DNA of 64,000 bases, taken from contig NZ_LS483364.1 of NCBI RefSeq assembly GCF_900475275.1, positions 310,001 to 374,000 on the forward strand. Direction: 5' to 3'. Made by a program: the position numbers and the translations under genes. The notes beneath the pieces are model-generated. The model was not told the origin of the DNA, made no database searches, and saw only the letters and a program-made list of their open reading frames with translations. The DNA is from Streptococcus sanguinis. Lineage in GTDB: Bacteria; Bacillota; Bacilli; Lactobacillales; Streptococcaceae. Positions 50,764 through 60,514 of the stretch are shown in pieces (within the stretch, counting starts at the first letter, position 1; every line of letters begins with the position of its first letter).

Positions 50764-53700
50764 ATGAAAAATCATCAGGAAAAAGTGTGTAAAAATTGGT
50801 TTATGAGAAAAAGCGGAAAGCGTTGGGTTTTTGGGTGTGCCCTGCTGGCTTTTGGAGCTTTCTTGTTAGATGGCGGTGGAGTGGTTTATGCAGATGAGGG
50901 TAAGGCTAATCCAGCTCCTACTCAGGTCTTGCAGGCTGCTTCATCAGCTGTCTCGGAGCCTGAGAGCGGGCAAACAGCTGCTCCTACAAGGAATGCTGAT
51001 AAGACAGAGAACCTTGTAGCTGGGGAGATTGCTGCAACTGCAGCGACGGAAGCAGGTAATCTGGATGCAGCAGTAGAGTCAGCCAACCAAAAGACTGATA
51101 AGGAAAATCAAGTCACAGCAAACGCTAAAGAGACCAAACAGGAAGAAGACGAACAGCCAGCAGCGAAGGAAGTTGCTTCGGAAAAACTCCCTGCCGCAGA
51201 GATTGTAGATAAGCAGTCAGGCTTCAATACTAATTTGGCAGAAGCCAAGGGAGACAAAAATGGAGTTTGGGAAGTCCGGGAACAAGGTCTTTATAGTGAT
51301 GCCAGAGGCAAAGGTGATAGTTTCCTTTACTCTCAAAGTCAGGGCAAGGATTTTGTTTACTCAACGGATGTAACCTTCCTCAGTAAGGAAGGGGCGGCAG
51401 CCCTCATTTTCCGCAGTAATAATAATCCGGATGACAAGAGCAGCTATGCAGTTAATATTGATGGTGGCAGCAACAATGTGAAGTTTTGGCGTTGGCAAGG
51501 TGGGCGTGACTATCAGTTTATCAATGAAAAACATATTGAGCCAACGGATGATAATAAATATCGGCTCAAGGTTGTTTCTATCGGCTCTTGGGTATCCTAC
51601 TATGTCAATGATATCCTAGTGGCCAACTCAGGAGATTACACGCTTCAGAGAGATGATAAGGGGCAGAATACATATCTGTCAGAAGGCTATTTTGGCTTAC
51701 TTAACTGGAACAGTGAGCTGCTTTTTCAAAATACCTTTTATAAAGAAATCACTCCTCAGTCTAATCCCAAGTTGGAGGATATAAGGGTGACTTCTTCGGT
51801 TGGGAAAGTGGAACAGAAAGGTCAGTTTACTGCCCCTATTACCATCCAGTATGTCAAGCATGATGCTGAGAGTGTAGACTTGACTGTCGTAGCGAAAAAT
51901 CCTGCTGCCAAGGTAAGCGTGACCGATGCTGCAGGTAGGGTCTATAGTGATTTGAAGAATATCCCGCTGGCAATGGGGGCAAACTATTTGACTGTGACCA
52001 GCACTGTGACCGATGCGGATGGGCAGGAGGTCAGCCTGACTTACCGGCTTAATGTCCATCGTCGGCAGGCAGATGAGGTATACTACAATGAGCTCTATCG
52101 CGGTCAGTACCACTATTCGGTCAAGGACGGTTGGGCCAATGATCCCAACGGGCTGGTTTATTACAAGGGAGTCTATCATTTCTTCTATCAGTTTTATGAT
52201 GATACAAAGTGGGGACCTATGCACTGGGGCCATGCGACCAGCAAGGATTTGATTCATTGGGAAGAACAGCCGATTGCCTTTTATCCGGATGCTAATGGGG
52301 CTATGTTCTCAGGCTCTATCGTAGCAGATACCACCAATTCCTCTGGTTTGTTTGACAATGACCAGGGCGGTTTAGTCGCGCTGATTACTGCCGATGGAAA
52401 CGGTCAGCGCATTAAGTTAGCCTACAGTAAAGATGAGGGCCGGACTTGGACGAAGCTTGATCAAATTGCAGCTGACTGGACGGATGATCCACTGCAATCT
52501 CAGGATTTTCGTGACCCCAAGGTCTTCCGTTGGGAGGGTAAATGGTTTATGGTCGTTGCAGGCGGACCGCTGAGAATTTATTCCTCTGATAATCTGCGTA
52601 ATTGGAAGGTGGAGTCAACTTATGCGGATCTCCACACGGAGTGCCCAGATCTCTATCCTCTACTGGCAGACGATGGTAGTCTTAAGTGGGTCCTGTCTCG
52701 TGGCGGGCGCTCCTATAAGGTCGGTGATTTTAGACAGGTGGAGGGCAAGTGGACCTTCGTCCCAGATGCTGAGTTTGCTCAGGCTGATCAGATTATGAAC
52801 TTTGGTAAAGACTCTTATGCGGCCATGACTTACTACGTTCAGGACTTTGGCAGCAAGGCTAATCCAACCCTACCTGACATTATCGAGTCTAACTGGATGA
52901 ATACATGGGAAGACTACTGCAATCTGGTAGCCGATACCGTCGGTCAGAAGTTCAACGGCACCTTCAATCTTAACCTCAAACTAGGCCTTATCAAGCAAGA
53001 CGGCAGCTATCGGCTGACTCAGACGCCAATAGCAGCCTATCAGTCTTTGCGTCAGGAAGACAAGGCTGTGTTGTATAAAGACGTGGAAGTTAGCGAGAAG
53101 AATGGGCTGTTGAAAGATTTTTCCGGTGATCAGTATGAAATTGTCTCTACTTTCCGGCCGAGTGAAACGACCAAGAAAATCGGTTTTAACCTGCGAGTTG
53201 GAGATGGAGAAGTGACTAGAGTTACCTATGATTTAGAAAAGGAAACTCTCTCTATTGACCGCAGCCGGTCCGGCATTCTTCTCAGTAATAAATTTGCTCA
53301 GGTGGATAGTCAGTCTGTCAAGCGCAATGCGGATGGCAGCATAGATCTGCATCTCTACGTAGATCGCTCCAGCCTAGAAGTCTTTGCCAAAGGATATACT
53401 GTAGCGGGTGCCAATCAGATTTTCCCTGCGCCAAATAGCCTTGCGGCTAGTGTTTTTGTAGAAGGTGGTGCTGCTAAGGCTGACATTGCTCTTTATCCGC
53501 TGAAGGGCATCTGGGAAGACAAGCAGGCAGTGACCAAACCACTGGAACTAGTGCAGGCTTCTCCTGTGACAAATAATATTTATGTCGGCGATACTTTGGA
53601 TTTGAAAGCATATGTCATGCCAGCAAGTGTCTCTCAAGCGGTAAGCTGGAGTGTGGATCAGCCAGACCTGGTCTCTGTCACGGAAGATGGCAATAAGCTG

Positions 53701-54990
53701 CGAGTGACTGCTCTGCAAAGGGGTGTGGTCAAGGTAACGGCAACCTCTAAGGAAAATCCAAGTCTTTCCAAGGTCTTCACCATCAATATCAGTCGTAATG
53801 ACTTTAAGACCAATGTTCCAGACTTAAAAGCTGTTTCCGGTAAGTGGTATGTCGACGGTGAAAGTCTCTATAATCAGAATACCAGCGCCAATGATTATTA
53901 TATGGGAGGTCAGAAGATTCCTTTCTCTGAGTATAACTTGGATGTGGATCTCAAGTATCAAAAAGGCTTGATTAACATCTTCTATGCGTCTGAAAATGTT
54001 GATCCTCGCAATGCTTATTCTATTCAATTTGGCGATAATGATAAGATTCGACTTTACCGCTTTATGGGAGAGACGATTGCAGAAAGTAGCATGAATGGCA
54101 AGCATCTTAATGACGGCCAGTTCCACCATGTTAAGCTAGTGAAAACTAAAAATGGTGTCAGTGTATCTGTGGACGGTGTAGAATACCTGAACCACCAATT
54201 TGATACGGTTGAGCCCTATTATAATGATGCCTACGTCGGTCTGGGGCTTTGGGATGGGGACTTGGAAGCGCGCAATTTCTTTGTGACCAATCTTCATGCC
54301 CCAGCAGTTAATAAGGCTTCTCTGCAGAAAGTGGTAGACAGTACGGCTAGTCTAGATCCAAGCTTCTACACAGATGAGACAGTTCAGGCTTACCAGTCAG
54401 CCTTGACTCTAGCCCAGTCTCTCTTGGCAGATGAAAAAGCGGAGCAGGCAGATTTAGATAGAGCAGAGCAAGATCTGAAGACAGCTCTTGCTGCTCTGGC
54501 TGTGAAACCAAGTCATCAGGTCACTCCAGAAGAAGGGATAAAGGACCTAGTGGAAGAAAAGCCTTTCTTAGAAATCGTAATGGAAGAAATTGCATATCAG
54601 ACTCGAGAACAGGAAAATCCAGAACTGGAAAGAGGTGAGCGGCGGATACTTGTAGCCGGCCAAAAAGGTCAAAAGCGAGTCTTTGTAGAAGTCTTGAACG
54701 GTCAGAGAAGCGTTCTCGGTCAGGAAGTGCTCTCTCTAGCAGTTGACGAACTAGTAGAAGTTGGCAGCAAGGTGGTGGCTGAAAGTGCTAAACAGCCTTT
54801 GACAAGGACCCAGCCTCAAGCTCTGAAGCAAGGTGAGGAAGGGAAAGTTATTCCGTCGCCAAGATTGCAGCCAAATTCAGATTCAGCTCTGCCTAAGACT
54901 GGCACTCAAGAAGATAAGTTTCTGCCTCTGGCTGGTTTAGCTTTTCTGGGAATGGGGCTTCTAGCTGGAAGAAAGAAGCAAGAAGACTAA
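50764..54990 (+). CDS. fruA: LPXTG-anchored fructanase (exo-beta-D-fructosidase, GH32)
   Basis: A 1408-residue surface enzyme that releases fructose from levan, inulin and sucrose. Order: long signal peptide of the KxGKxW-like kind (GKRWVFGCALLAFGAFLLDG), an Ala/Glu/Thr-rich spacer (50-140), a carbohydrate-binding-like domain (about 145-320), GH32 catalytic domain with nucleophile Asp460 in WANDPNG, Asp584 in FRDPKV and acid Glu626 in TECPDL, a C-terminal beta-sandwich, a Big_2-like domain (about 935-1015), a second LamG-like domain (about 1020-1185), a FIVAR-like helical repeat and LPKTG (1376-1380) with membrane helix and RKK tail. ATG 50764 has TTGAGGTG upstream. Confidence 0.92.
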   Translation: MKNHQEKVCKNWFMRKSGKRWVFGCALLAFGAFLLDGGGVVYADEGKANPAPTQVLQAASSAVSEPESGQTAAPTRNADKTENLVAGEIAATAATEAGNLDAAVESANQKTDKENQVTANAKETKQEEDEQPAAKEVASEKLPAAEIVDKQSGFNTNLAEAKGDKNGVWEVREQGLYSDARGKGDSFLYSQSQGKDFVYSTDVTFLSKEGAAALIFRSNNNPDDKSSYAVNIDGGSNNVKFWRWQGGRDYQFINEKHIEPTDDNKYRLKVVSIGSWVSYYVNDILVANSGDYTLQRDDKGQNTYLSEGYFGLLNWNSELLFQNTFYKEITPQSNPKLEDIRVTSSVGKVEQKGQFTAPITIQYVKHDAESVDLTVVAKNPAAKVSVTDAAGRVYSDLKNIPLAMGANYLTVTSTVTDADGQEVSLTYRLNVHRRQADEVYYNELYRGQYHYSVKDGWANDPNGLVYYKGVYHFFYQFYDDTKWGPMHWGHATSKDLIHWEEQPIAFYPDANGAMFSGSIVADTTNSSGLFDNDQGGLVALITADGNGQRIKLAYSKDEGRTWTKLDQIAADWTDDPLQSQDFRDPKVFRWEGKWFMVVAGGPLRIYSSDNLRNWKVESTYADLHTECPDLYPLLADDGSLKWVLSRGGRSYKVGDFRQVEGKWTFVPDAEFAQADQIMNFGKDSYAAMTYYVQDFGSKANPTLPDIIESNWMNTWEDYCNLVADTVGQKFNGTFNLNLKLGLIKQDGSYRLTQTPIAAYQSLRQEDKAVLYKDVEVSEKNGLLKDFSGDQYEIVSTFRPSETTKKIGFNLRVGDGEVTRVTYDLEKETLSIDRSRSGILLSNKFAQVDSQSVKRNADGSIDLHLYVDRSSLEVFAKGYTVAGANQIFPAPNSLAASVFVEGGAAKADIALYPLKGIWEDKQAVTKPLELVQASPVTNNIYVGDTLDLKAYVMPASVSQAVSWSVDQPDLVSVTEDGNKLRVTALQRGVVKVTATSKENPSLSKVFTINISRNDFKTNVPDLKAVSGKWYVDGESLYNQNTSANDYYMGGQKIPFSEYNLDVDLKYQKGLINIFYASENVDPRNAYSIQFGDNDKIRLYRFMGETIAESSMNGKHLNDGQFHHVKLVKTKNGVSVSVDGVEYLNHQFDTVEPYYNDAYVGLGLWDGDLEARNFFVTNLHAPAVNKASLQKVVDSTASLDPSFYTDETVQAYQSALTLAQSLLADEKAEQADLDRAEQDLKTALAALAVKPSHQVTPEEGIKDLVEEKPFLEIVMEEIAYQTREQENPELERGERRILVAGQKGQKRVFVEVLNGQRSVLGQEVLSLAVDELVEVGSKVVAESAKQPLTRTQPQALKQGEEGKVIPSPRLQPNSDSALPKTGTQEDKFLPLAGLAFLGMGLLAGRKKQED

Positions 54991-55017
54991 GGTGCTAAGC
55001 AATGGTTATTTGCACAT

Positions 55018-55047
55018 AAAAAGGATGGGGTTTTCCCATCCTTTTTT
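55018..55047 (+). terminator. Intrinsic terminator after fruA
   Basis: GGATGGG (55023-55029) pairs with CCCATCC (55035-55041), with A5 before and T6 after. Confidence 0.88.
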
Positions 55048-55137
55048 GATATAATTATGGCTTGCGAATTGATTAGTTTTTGGCTGAGCATGCTCCGGTA
55101 TCTGTCAAGAATTCCGATACATCCATCTGCTTGCTTT

Positions 55138-55974
55138 TTAATTCTCTATCTGAACTTGCATCCGGATGAACATATCGCGGTGCTGTTCCTGGATTTGTGG
55201 TTGTTCATGAATGACCTCGCAGATATAATCGCCCACAGGAGTATATCCAGCTTGGGTCAGAGCTTGGTGAAAATGCGGCAGAGCTTTAAGTTCATTTGCA
55301 AAGGAAGAGCAGTAAGCAACAGCATAATTTCCTGCCGGCAGCAACATTCGATTTAAGTGAGGGAGTTCATTGGGAGTATGATGGAAGAGACATAGTTGTT
55401 TGGAAATCCATCTTTCTTTTTGGAAATCTTCTTGTTTCATAATGGAGCCAACACGGCTGAAATGAGTGAAAAAAGGACTGTAACGCAGGATTTCTTGCTT
55501 GAAGTAGCGGAGAGCAAGTTCGTATTCCTCACTTTTCATTTGATAAATATTTTGATCGATTTCAAAAGTAAGCAGCTGCCGTTCAGGAAAAGTTAGGATT
55601 TCCAGTTCTTGCTCGCTCTGTTTTTCGCCATAGATACGGGCACCAGACCGAAAGATTTCGATTTCTTGGATTTGTTTTTCTAAATTCTCTTTTTCCTCTA
55701 GAAGGCGCTGATAGCGTTCCTCGATAAGCTGGTGCAGTTGAAAATGGTCTTTGTCAGATAGGATTTCTTTGATGCCTTCTAGAGAAAAATTCAGTTGACG
55801 CAGGTACTGAATGGAGTCAACCAGAGAAGATTGATTGATGTGGTAGTAGCGATAGTTGGTTTCTGGATCGACTTTATAGGGTTTTAAAAGACCGATTTGG
55901 TCATAGAATCTTAGAGTTTGGATGGAAATCTGATTTATTTGGGAAAACTCTCCGATACGCAAAATTTTTTTCAT
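55138..55974 (-). CDS. MerR-family multidrug-type regulator
   Basis: A 278-residue activator: N-terminal MerR winged helix (LRIGEFSQINQISIQTLRFYDQIGLL, residues 4-30), dimerization coiled coil (about 75-120) and a GyrI/BmrR-like ligand-binding domain (125-278). It is transcribed divergently from the dehydrogenase gene at 56061, whose promoter shows the MerR-type 19-bp spacer with a central dyad. The ligand is unknown; BmrR-like domains bind lipophilic cations. Confidence 0.87.
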   Translation of the reverse strand: MKKILRIGEFSQINQISIQTLRFYDQIGLLKPYKVDPETNYRYYHINQSSLVDSIQYLRQLNFSLEGIKEILSDKDHFQLHQLIEERYQRLLEEKENLEKQIQEIEIFRSGARIYGEKQSEQELEILTFPERQLLTFEIDQNIYQMKSEEYELALRYFKQEILRYSPFFTHFSRVGSIMKQEDFQKERWISKQLCLFHHTPNELPHLNRMLLPAGNYAVAYCSSFANELKALPHFHQALTQAGYTPVGDYICEVIHEQPQIQEQHRDMFIRMQVQIEN

Positions 55975-55990
55975 TTTTTAAAACCCTCTA

Positions 55991-56021
55991 TTGACTCTCT
56001 AGTTACTAGAGATATTATACT
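55991..56021 (+). promoter_or_regulatory. MerR-type promoter with 19-bp spacer and operator dyad
   Basis: TTGACT (55991-55996) and TATACT (56016-56021) are 19 bp apart, the overlong spacing corrected by MerR activators. The spacer contains the perfect dyad CTCTAGT-T-ACTAGAG (55997-56011). Confidence 0.85.
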
Positions 56022-56060
56022 ACAATTGTGAAAATAATAACAATTAGTGGAGGGTTTGCC

Positions 56061-57095
56061 ATGAGAAATACAAAAATTCGTGCTGTTCAGTATGGCTGCG
56101 GCAAGATGTCTAAAGTGATTTTCAAGTACCTACTGGATCACGGTGTAGAAATTGTCGGAGCTATTGATAACAATCCTGCTGTAGTAGGACAGGATGTTGG
56201 TGATTTTGCAGAGCTAGGCTATAAGACTGGCGTCCTGATTTCTGATAATGCTGAACGTGTCTTTGGAGAGTGTGACGCAGACATTGCCATTGTCACCATT
56301 GCTTCCTATATGCCAGAAATGTATAATTTTTTTGAAACAGCCATCAAGCATGGAGTTAATATCATCACGACCTGTGAGGAAGCTATCTACCCTTGGACGA
56401 CGTCGCCATCCGAAACAAACCGCTTGGACAAGCTGGCCAAAGAATATGGTGTCACAGTAATGGGCTCAGGCATGCAGGATATTTACTGGATTAATATGCC
56501 TTGCTTGGCTATGTCTGGCCTTAATCGCATTCAAAAGGTGAAAGGGATTGCCAGCTATAATGTGGAAGATTATGGTCTGGCTTTGGCAGAAGCGCATGGT
56601 GCTGGTTACGATTCAGAGCGATTTGAAAAGGAAATTGCCAGTGCTGAGAGTCTGCCGTCCTATATGTGGAATGCTGCTGAAGCTATTTGCTCTAAGATGA
56701 ACTGGACCATTCAGGATATTTCACAAAAGAGCGTTCCTTACATTTTGGATGAAGATGTTTATTCTGAAACGCTGGGACGTACAGTTCCGGCGGGGCAAGT
56801 AACAGGTATGTCAGCTGTGACAACCATTCATACCCATCAGGGAATTGAGTTGGAAGTAGAGTGTATTGGCAAGGTCTATCGTGAAAATGACGGCGATATG
56901 TGTGATTGGGAAATTACTGGCGAACCAAATCTAGTCTTCTCAGTCAGCAAGCCTGATACTGTAGCCTTGACCTGTGCCACTATCGTCAATCGAATCCCTT
57001 CTGTGTTAGATGCACCGGCAGGTTATGTAACCTCAGAGTTGGCGCGTGAGTTGGCCTATCCGACCTATCCGCTTCATACCTATGTGGAAAAATAA
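56061..57095 (+). CDS. Rossmann-fold dehydrogenase (dihydrodipicolinate-reductase / Ord-like)
   Basis: A 344-residue NAD(P)-dependent oxidoreductase. The N-terminal nucleotide-binding region is IRAVQYGCGKMSKVIFKYLLDHGVEIVGAIDNNP (residues 5-38, in part), as in dihydrodipicolinate reductase; the whole protein resembles 2,4-diaminopentanoate dehydrogenase-like enzymes. It is not the normal lysine-pathway DapB, which is shorter. The substrate is unknown. ATG 56061 with GTGGAGGG upstream is preferred. Control by the adjacent MerR protein suggests induction by a small molecule. Confidence 0.75.
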   Translation: MRNTKIRAVQYGCGKMSKVIFKYLLDHGVEIVGAIDNNPAVVGQDVGDFAELGYKTGVLISDNAERVFGECDADIAIVTIASYMPEMYNFFETAIKHGVNIITTCEEAIYPWTTSPSETNRLDKLAKEYGVTVMGSGMQDIYWINMPCLAMSGLNRIQKVKGIASYNVEDYGLALAEAHGAGYDSERFEKEIASAESLPSYMWNAAEAICSKMNWTIQDISQKSVPYILDEDVYSETLGRTVPAGQVTGMSAVTTIHTHQGIELEVECIGKVYRENDGDMCDWEITGEPNLVFSVSKPDTVALTCATIVNRIPSVLDAPAGYVTSELARELAYPTYPLHTYVEK

Positions 57096-57110
57096 CAAAG
57101 CTTATAACTA

Positions 57111-57147
57111 AAAATACACCTCCCGCATCAATTGGGAGGTGTGTTTT
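57111..57147. terminator. Bidirectional terminator
   Basis: ACACCTCCC (57116-57124) pairs with GGGAGGTGT (57134-57142), flanked by A-rich and T-rich runs, between two convergent genes. Confidence 0.87.
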
Positions 57148-57153
57148 TAAGTA

Positions 57154-60100
57154 TTAGTCTTCCTTTTTCTTTAAAAGTAAGAGTCCAGCTGCCCCTGCGA
57201 TTAGGAGTCCAGCTAGAGCAAAGCTAGTAGGTTTTTCTTGACTGCCGGTCTGCGGAAGGGTCTGACTCTTGTAGGTCAGGACTACTGTTTGAGCCGGTGG
57301 ATTCACTGTAGCAAGCTTCCAGTCAAGGACAGTCTGACTTGGTGCTTGATAGGTTGGGTCAGGTGCCGCAGGACTTGGAAGATCTGTCAGCTCGGCCAAC
57401 TGGCTGCCAAAGATAGCATTGGAGATCCAGCGGTAGAAGTGAACAGGGTGAAGCCGGTTGGTCGGATTACCAGCATAGACAAAGAGAGGCTGCTCTTTAT
57501 AAGTACCGGCAATGGCTACGACTTTGTTTGCCAGTTGTTCATTGCCAGGCCACCAGCCAGCGATGTAGAAGTCACTGCCAGCAATGCTGGCAAGAGTCCT
57601 AAAGTTGGCAGGAATCTTAGCAATCCAGTTACCAGAGTTGGAGTAAAAGAGTCCATCCTTCTTGTAGCCGCTGGTCAGCGGGTCTTGGTCTTGTATAATG
57701 GCTTTCATCAGTCCTTCATAGTCACTGCCGTTCTTGAAGCGTTCAGCGTCAAATCCATCTAAGATTCCTAGTTTTTCCAAGCGCTGCATAGCAGAGCCTC
57801 CGACGACGATGGTTGGCTTAAGTCCGACAAGAGACTTGTCATAGTTGTTGCTTTCAAGGACGATGACGTCCGCTTCTTCTGGGCTGTCAACGATTTCAAA
57901 GCCCATATTTTTCAGAGCCAAAGTAGTGTGAGCGGGTGAGTCCACACCTGCCCAGTAAAACTGATGCGGCGGTGCGTAGACCTTGAGAGGTTTCAGAGTC
58001 GGTCCTTGTGGAATCTTATAAAGGGCATCACCATAAATGGCATAACGATCTAGGAGGCTGGTAAAGGTCGGTGTATCAACGATGTAGCCGTCATCTGTCA
58101 GGTAGACCTTCTTACCTTCAGCAAGAGCTTTGTTGACGGCCTTGACCGCGCTCTCAGACGTATTGGCAATGACGTAATAAGGCGCTTTCTGATCAACCTG
58201 ACTGGTCCGGGCAGCACGGAGGGCTGTCACCTCTCCTAGCTTGCCTTCAAAGAGCTTGTCGCCAAAGACTGGCTGGGCTTTGAAGCCTTTCATATCAGGG
58301 AAATTAACGACTAATTCCGCATACATAGCTGCCCACTTGGATTCATTTGAGCCTTTGTAGAGGACATGGTTGGCATAGCCGCGCTTGGCCTGTGCCATAT
58401 CGACAACCAAATCACCTTTTTTATAGTTGCCGCTGTCTTCCTTGAGTTCTTTGACAAGGACACCGTTGCGCTTGAAATAGTCAATCATATTAAAGGCTTC
58501 TTGGGTATCGTTGTCCTTGTCCACTCCCATTGGGATGACATAGTAGTCTGGGAAGAATTTTTCCTGGCCTTTTTTAATCCGGCCAACGACCTGACCATCT
58601 GGTCCGACGAGTTCATTTTCTGCCTTAGGATCTTCGACTTTATTAATACCGCGCAGGTAGAAGTTGAGACGCATCTCCATGAGCTTGTCGGGGTTCTGAG
58701 CTAGATAGTCAAGGCCTCCTAAAACTGCATAATATCCAGCCTTGTAGGACTCTTGATTGCCCTCCGGAATTTCGATGGTATGTCCCAGGATGCCATGGTA
58801 CATAGAATAAACCGCTGTGTAGCCGGAGAAGGAATCGTCCCATCCGTCTCCCCAGTCCAGTTTTGGAATGATGTATTTGTCGTAGCCAGAGTTGGCAACG
58901 CCGGCCCGTCCCATATGATGGGCATTGTCCAGCATGAGGTCAGCTAAAAGGTCATATTCAAAGTTAGGATCGTGAGGCGGGGTTGCCGGCTCAATCAGGA
59001 ATTCCTTGACAAATCCGTGGATATCATAGAGGGCAATTGGGTTCCATTTGTTAATCAATCCAGCAACGGTGCGGGTTTCAGGATTGGCTTGGTAGCCAGT
59101 ATCTCGGTTAGGGTCAAGGCCATTGGCCAGAGCCCGAGTGTTGAGGACATCGCCGTCAGGGTTTTCCGTAAAGTCAAAGAGGAAGATAAACTTCTTTAGT
59201 AAATCTTGGATTTTGAGAGTGACAAGTTTTTCAGAACCATCGGCAGCGGTTGTTTTGAAGCTGACTTGGTCTTTAGTTGCAAAAGTTTTAAAGAGACCTG
59301 TGATAATATCAATAGCAGGCTGTTCATCAGCGTGGGTGTTGTTAATGAGCACAGGCAGTTTATAGTCTAGGTTGCCATTTTTGAGAGCTGCCAGCATTTC
59401 TGCTGGTTTGGTCAAGGCCTGCGGATTAGTTGTGCTGAGGTAGTCGTCGATGCTCTTTTGGTCAGAACTGATGATACCCAGCTTGATATCGCGCCCCTGA
59501 GCGCTCTTTCCAATATTCTCAATCTGTACCAAGCGATCGGTCTTGGCATCCTGTCTGCTCTTTTCGATGGATGCCAGCATCTCCTCATGGCTGTGGAAGT
59601 CTTCATAAGGACGCAAGACGATATTTTTGCGAATGGTCAAGCTCAAGTCCTGGCTCGTACCAACCAGTTCATGGCTGCCAATGAAGTTTCGATAGGTCCG
59701 GCGAATATTATGGGGAGAGCGCAGGCTGAGATCGTCTCCGAAAAGCTTTTGAAACTGCAGATTCAGATGAAGATCGTTTCCGTCAGCCTTTTCCTCAATT
59801 GTGACAAAGGGTTGGCCGGTAAAGGTGCCGCTGTCCATGTTCCAAGTTTTCCAATCGGCTATTGGTTTATTGTCCAGAGTCCAAGTCAGCTTACCCGCCT
59901 GAGAAGCCTGTCCTTGGACGGTTTCCTTGAGCTCTGCAGGCTCGGACATATAGACAGTGCTGTCAGCCAGCTGTGTCTTGGCTTCTTCAGAAGCAGCTGC
60001 TCTTGTTTGAGCTGCTGCAGAGACAGCTGGATTGTCCGCTGCAGGAGCAGGAGTCTGTTCTTTTTCTCCTGTCTGATTTGGAACAGCTTGAGCAGCTTCT

Positions 60101-60261
60101 GTCGTAGGAGTTACAGCCTCTATCTGATTGGCGGCTGGCTGTGACTCAGTGCTGTTCTGCTGGTCAGCTACGGCCTTGCCCTGAGCTAAGACAGCCATCA
60201 ATACAGCGGCTGATAAACTCAAGGCCTGAGTATAGAGACGCTTCTTGTATGAATCGTTCAT
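57154..60261 (-). CDS. LPXTG-anchored M14 zinc carboxypeptidase
   Basis: A 1035-residue surface protein. Order: signal peptide (1-32), Gln/Ala/Thr-rich spacer (35-95), a domain around 125-215, the M14 carboxypeptidase domain (about 220-560) with zinc ligands His310 and Glu313 in NNTHADEQPA and the later YDIHGF histidine, then a Rossmann/glutamine-amidotransferase-like region (about 735-980: VYAPPHQFYWAGVDS, IVVGGSAMQRLEKLG, FVYAGNPTNRLHP) and LPQTG near residue 1000 with membrane helix and KKK tail. The peptide substrate is unknown; the added C-terminal domain is unusual. CcpA control is predicted. Confidence 0.87.
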   Translation of the reverse strand: MNDSYKKRLYTQALSLSAAVLMAVLAQGKAVADQQNSTESQPAANQIEAVTPTTEAAQAVPNQTGEKEQTPAPAADNPAVSAAAQTRAAASEEAKTQLADSTVYMSEPAELKETVQGQASQAGKLTWTLDNKPIADWKTWNMDSGTFTGQPFVTIEEKADGNDLHLNLQFQKLFGDDLSLRSPHNIRRTYRNFIGSHELVGTSQDLSLTIRKNIVLRPYEDFHSHEEMLASIEKSRQDAKTDRLVQIENIGKSAQGRDIKLGIISSDQKSIDDYLSTTNPQALTKPAEMLAALKNGNLDYKLPVLINNTHADEQPAIDIITGLFKTFATKDQVSFKTTAADGSEKLVTLKIQDLLKKFIFLFDFTENPDGDVLNTRALANGLDPNRDTGYQANPETRTVAGLINKWNPIALYDIHGFVKEFLIEPATPPHDPNFEYDLLADLMLDNAHHMGRAGVANSGYDKYIIPKLDWGDGWDDSFSGYTAVYSMYHGILGHTIEIPEGNQESYKAGYYAVLGGLDYLAQNPDKLMEMRLNFYLRGINKVEDPKAENELVGPDGQVVGRIKKGQEKFFPDYYVIPMGVDKDNDTQEAFNMIDYFKRNGVLVKELKEDSGNYKKGDLVVDMAQAKRGYANHVLYKGSNESKWAAMYAELVVNFPDMKGFKAQPVFGDKLFEGKLGEVTALRAARTSQVDQKAPYYVIANTSESAVKAVNKALAEGKKVYLTDDGYIVDTPTFTSLLDRYAIYGDALYKIPQGPTLKPLKVYAPPHQFYWAGVDSPAHTTLALKNMGFEIVDSPEEADVIVLESNNYDKSLVGLKPTIVVGGSAMQRLEKLGILDGFDAERFKNGSDYEGLMKAIIQDQDPLTSGYKKDGLFYSNSGNWIAKIPANFRTLASIAGSDFYIAGWWPGNEQLANKVVAIAGTYKEQPLFVYAGNPTNRLHPVHFYRWISNAIFGSQLAELTDLPSPAAPDPTYQAPSQTVLDWKLATVNPPAQTVVLTYKSQTLPQTGSQEKPTSFALAGLLIAGAAGLLLLKKKED

Positions 60262-60296
60262 TAGGAAATCTCCTTTGTGTAAAATATTCTATATTT

Positions 60297-60325
60297 AGTA
60301 TAACAAATATCGAAAGCGCTTTCAA
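60297..60325 (-). promoter_or_regulatory. Promoter with overlapping cre site for the M14 peptidase gene
   Basis: On the minus strand, TTGAAA (60325-60320) and TATACT (60302-60297) are 17 bp apart with an extended -10 TG. The palindrome GAAAGCGCTTTC (60312-60323) is a near-ideal cre and overlaps the -35. Confidence 0.85.
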
Positions 60326-60514
60326 ACAAAAATAGAAAAAACATGCAAAGTTACCCAAAGTGGTCTCTCAGATGAATTGCTGAGCATAGGGGTCTTCCTA
60401 GTTCCAGGTGCTATTTGCAATATCCGAACCTTCTGCCTTTATTTTCTGAAATAGTATACAAAATCCTCGAATTTATGCTACAATGAGACAAACTAAAAAT
60501 GATTGGAGCCAAGC

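Noticed and set aside
51697..52257. 186-codon minus-strand frame inside fruA
   Set aside because: Covers the GH32 catalytic motif on the opposite strand; no ribosome binding site or family features.
56028..56060. GTG start adding 11 residues to the dehydrogenase
   Set aside because: It would begin right at the expected transcription start; ATG 56061 has a clear GGAGGG ribosome binding site.
59458..60144. 228-codon plus-strand frame inside the M14 peptidase gene
   Set aside because: Antisense shadow; the minus-strand protein has signal peptide, catalytic motifs and sorting signal.
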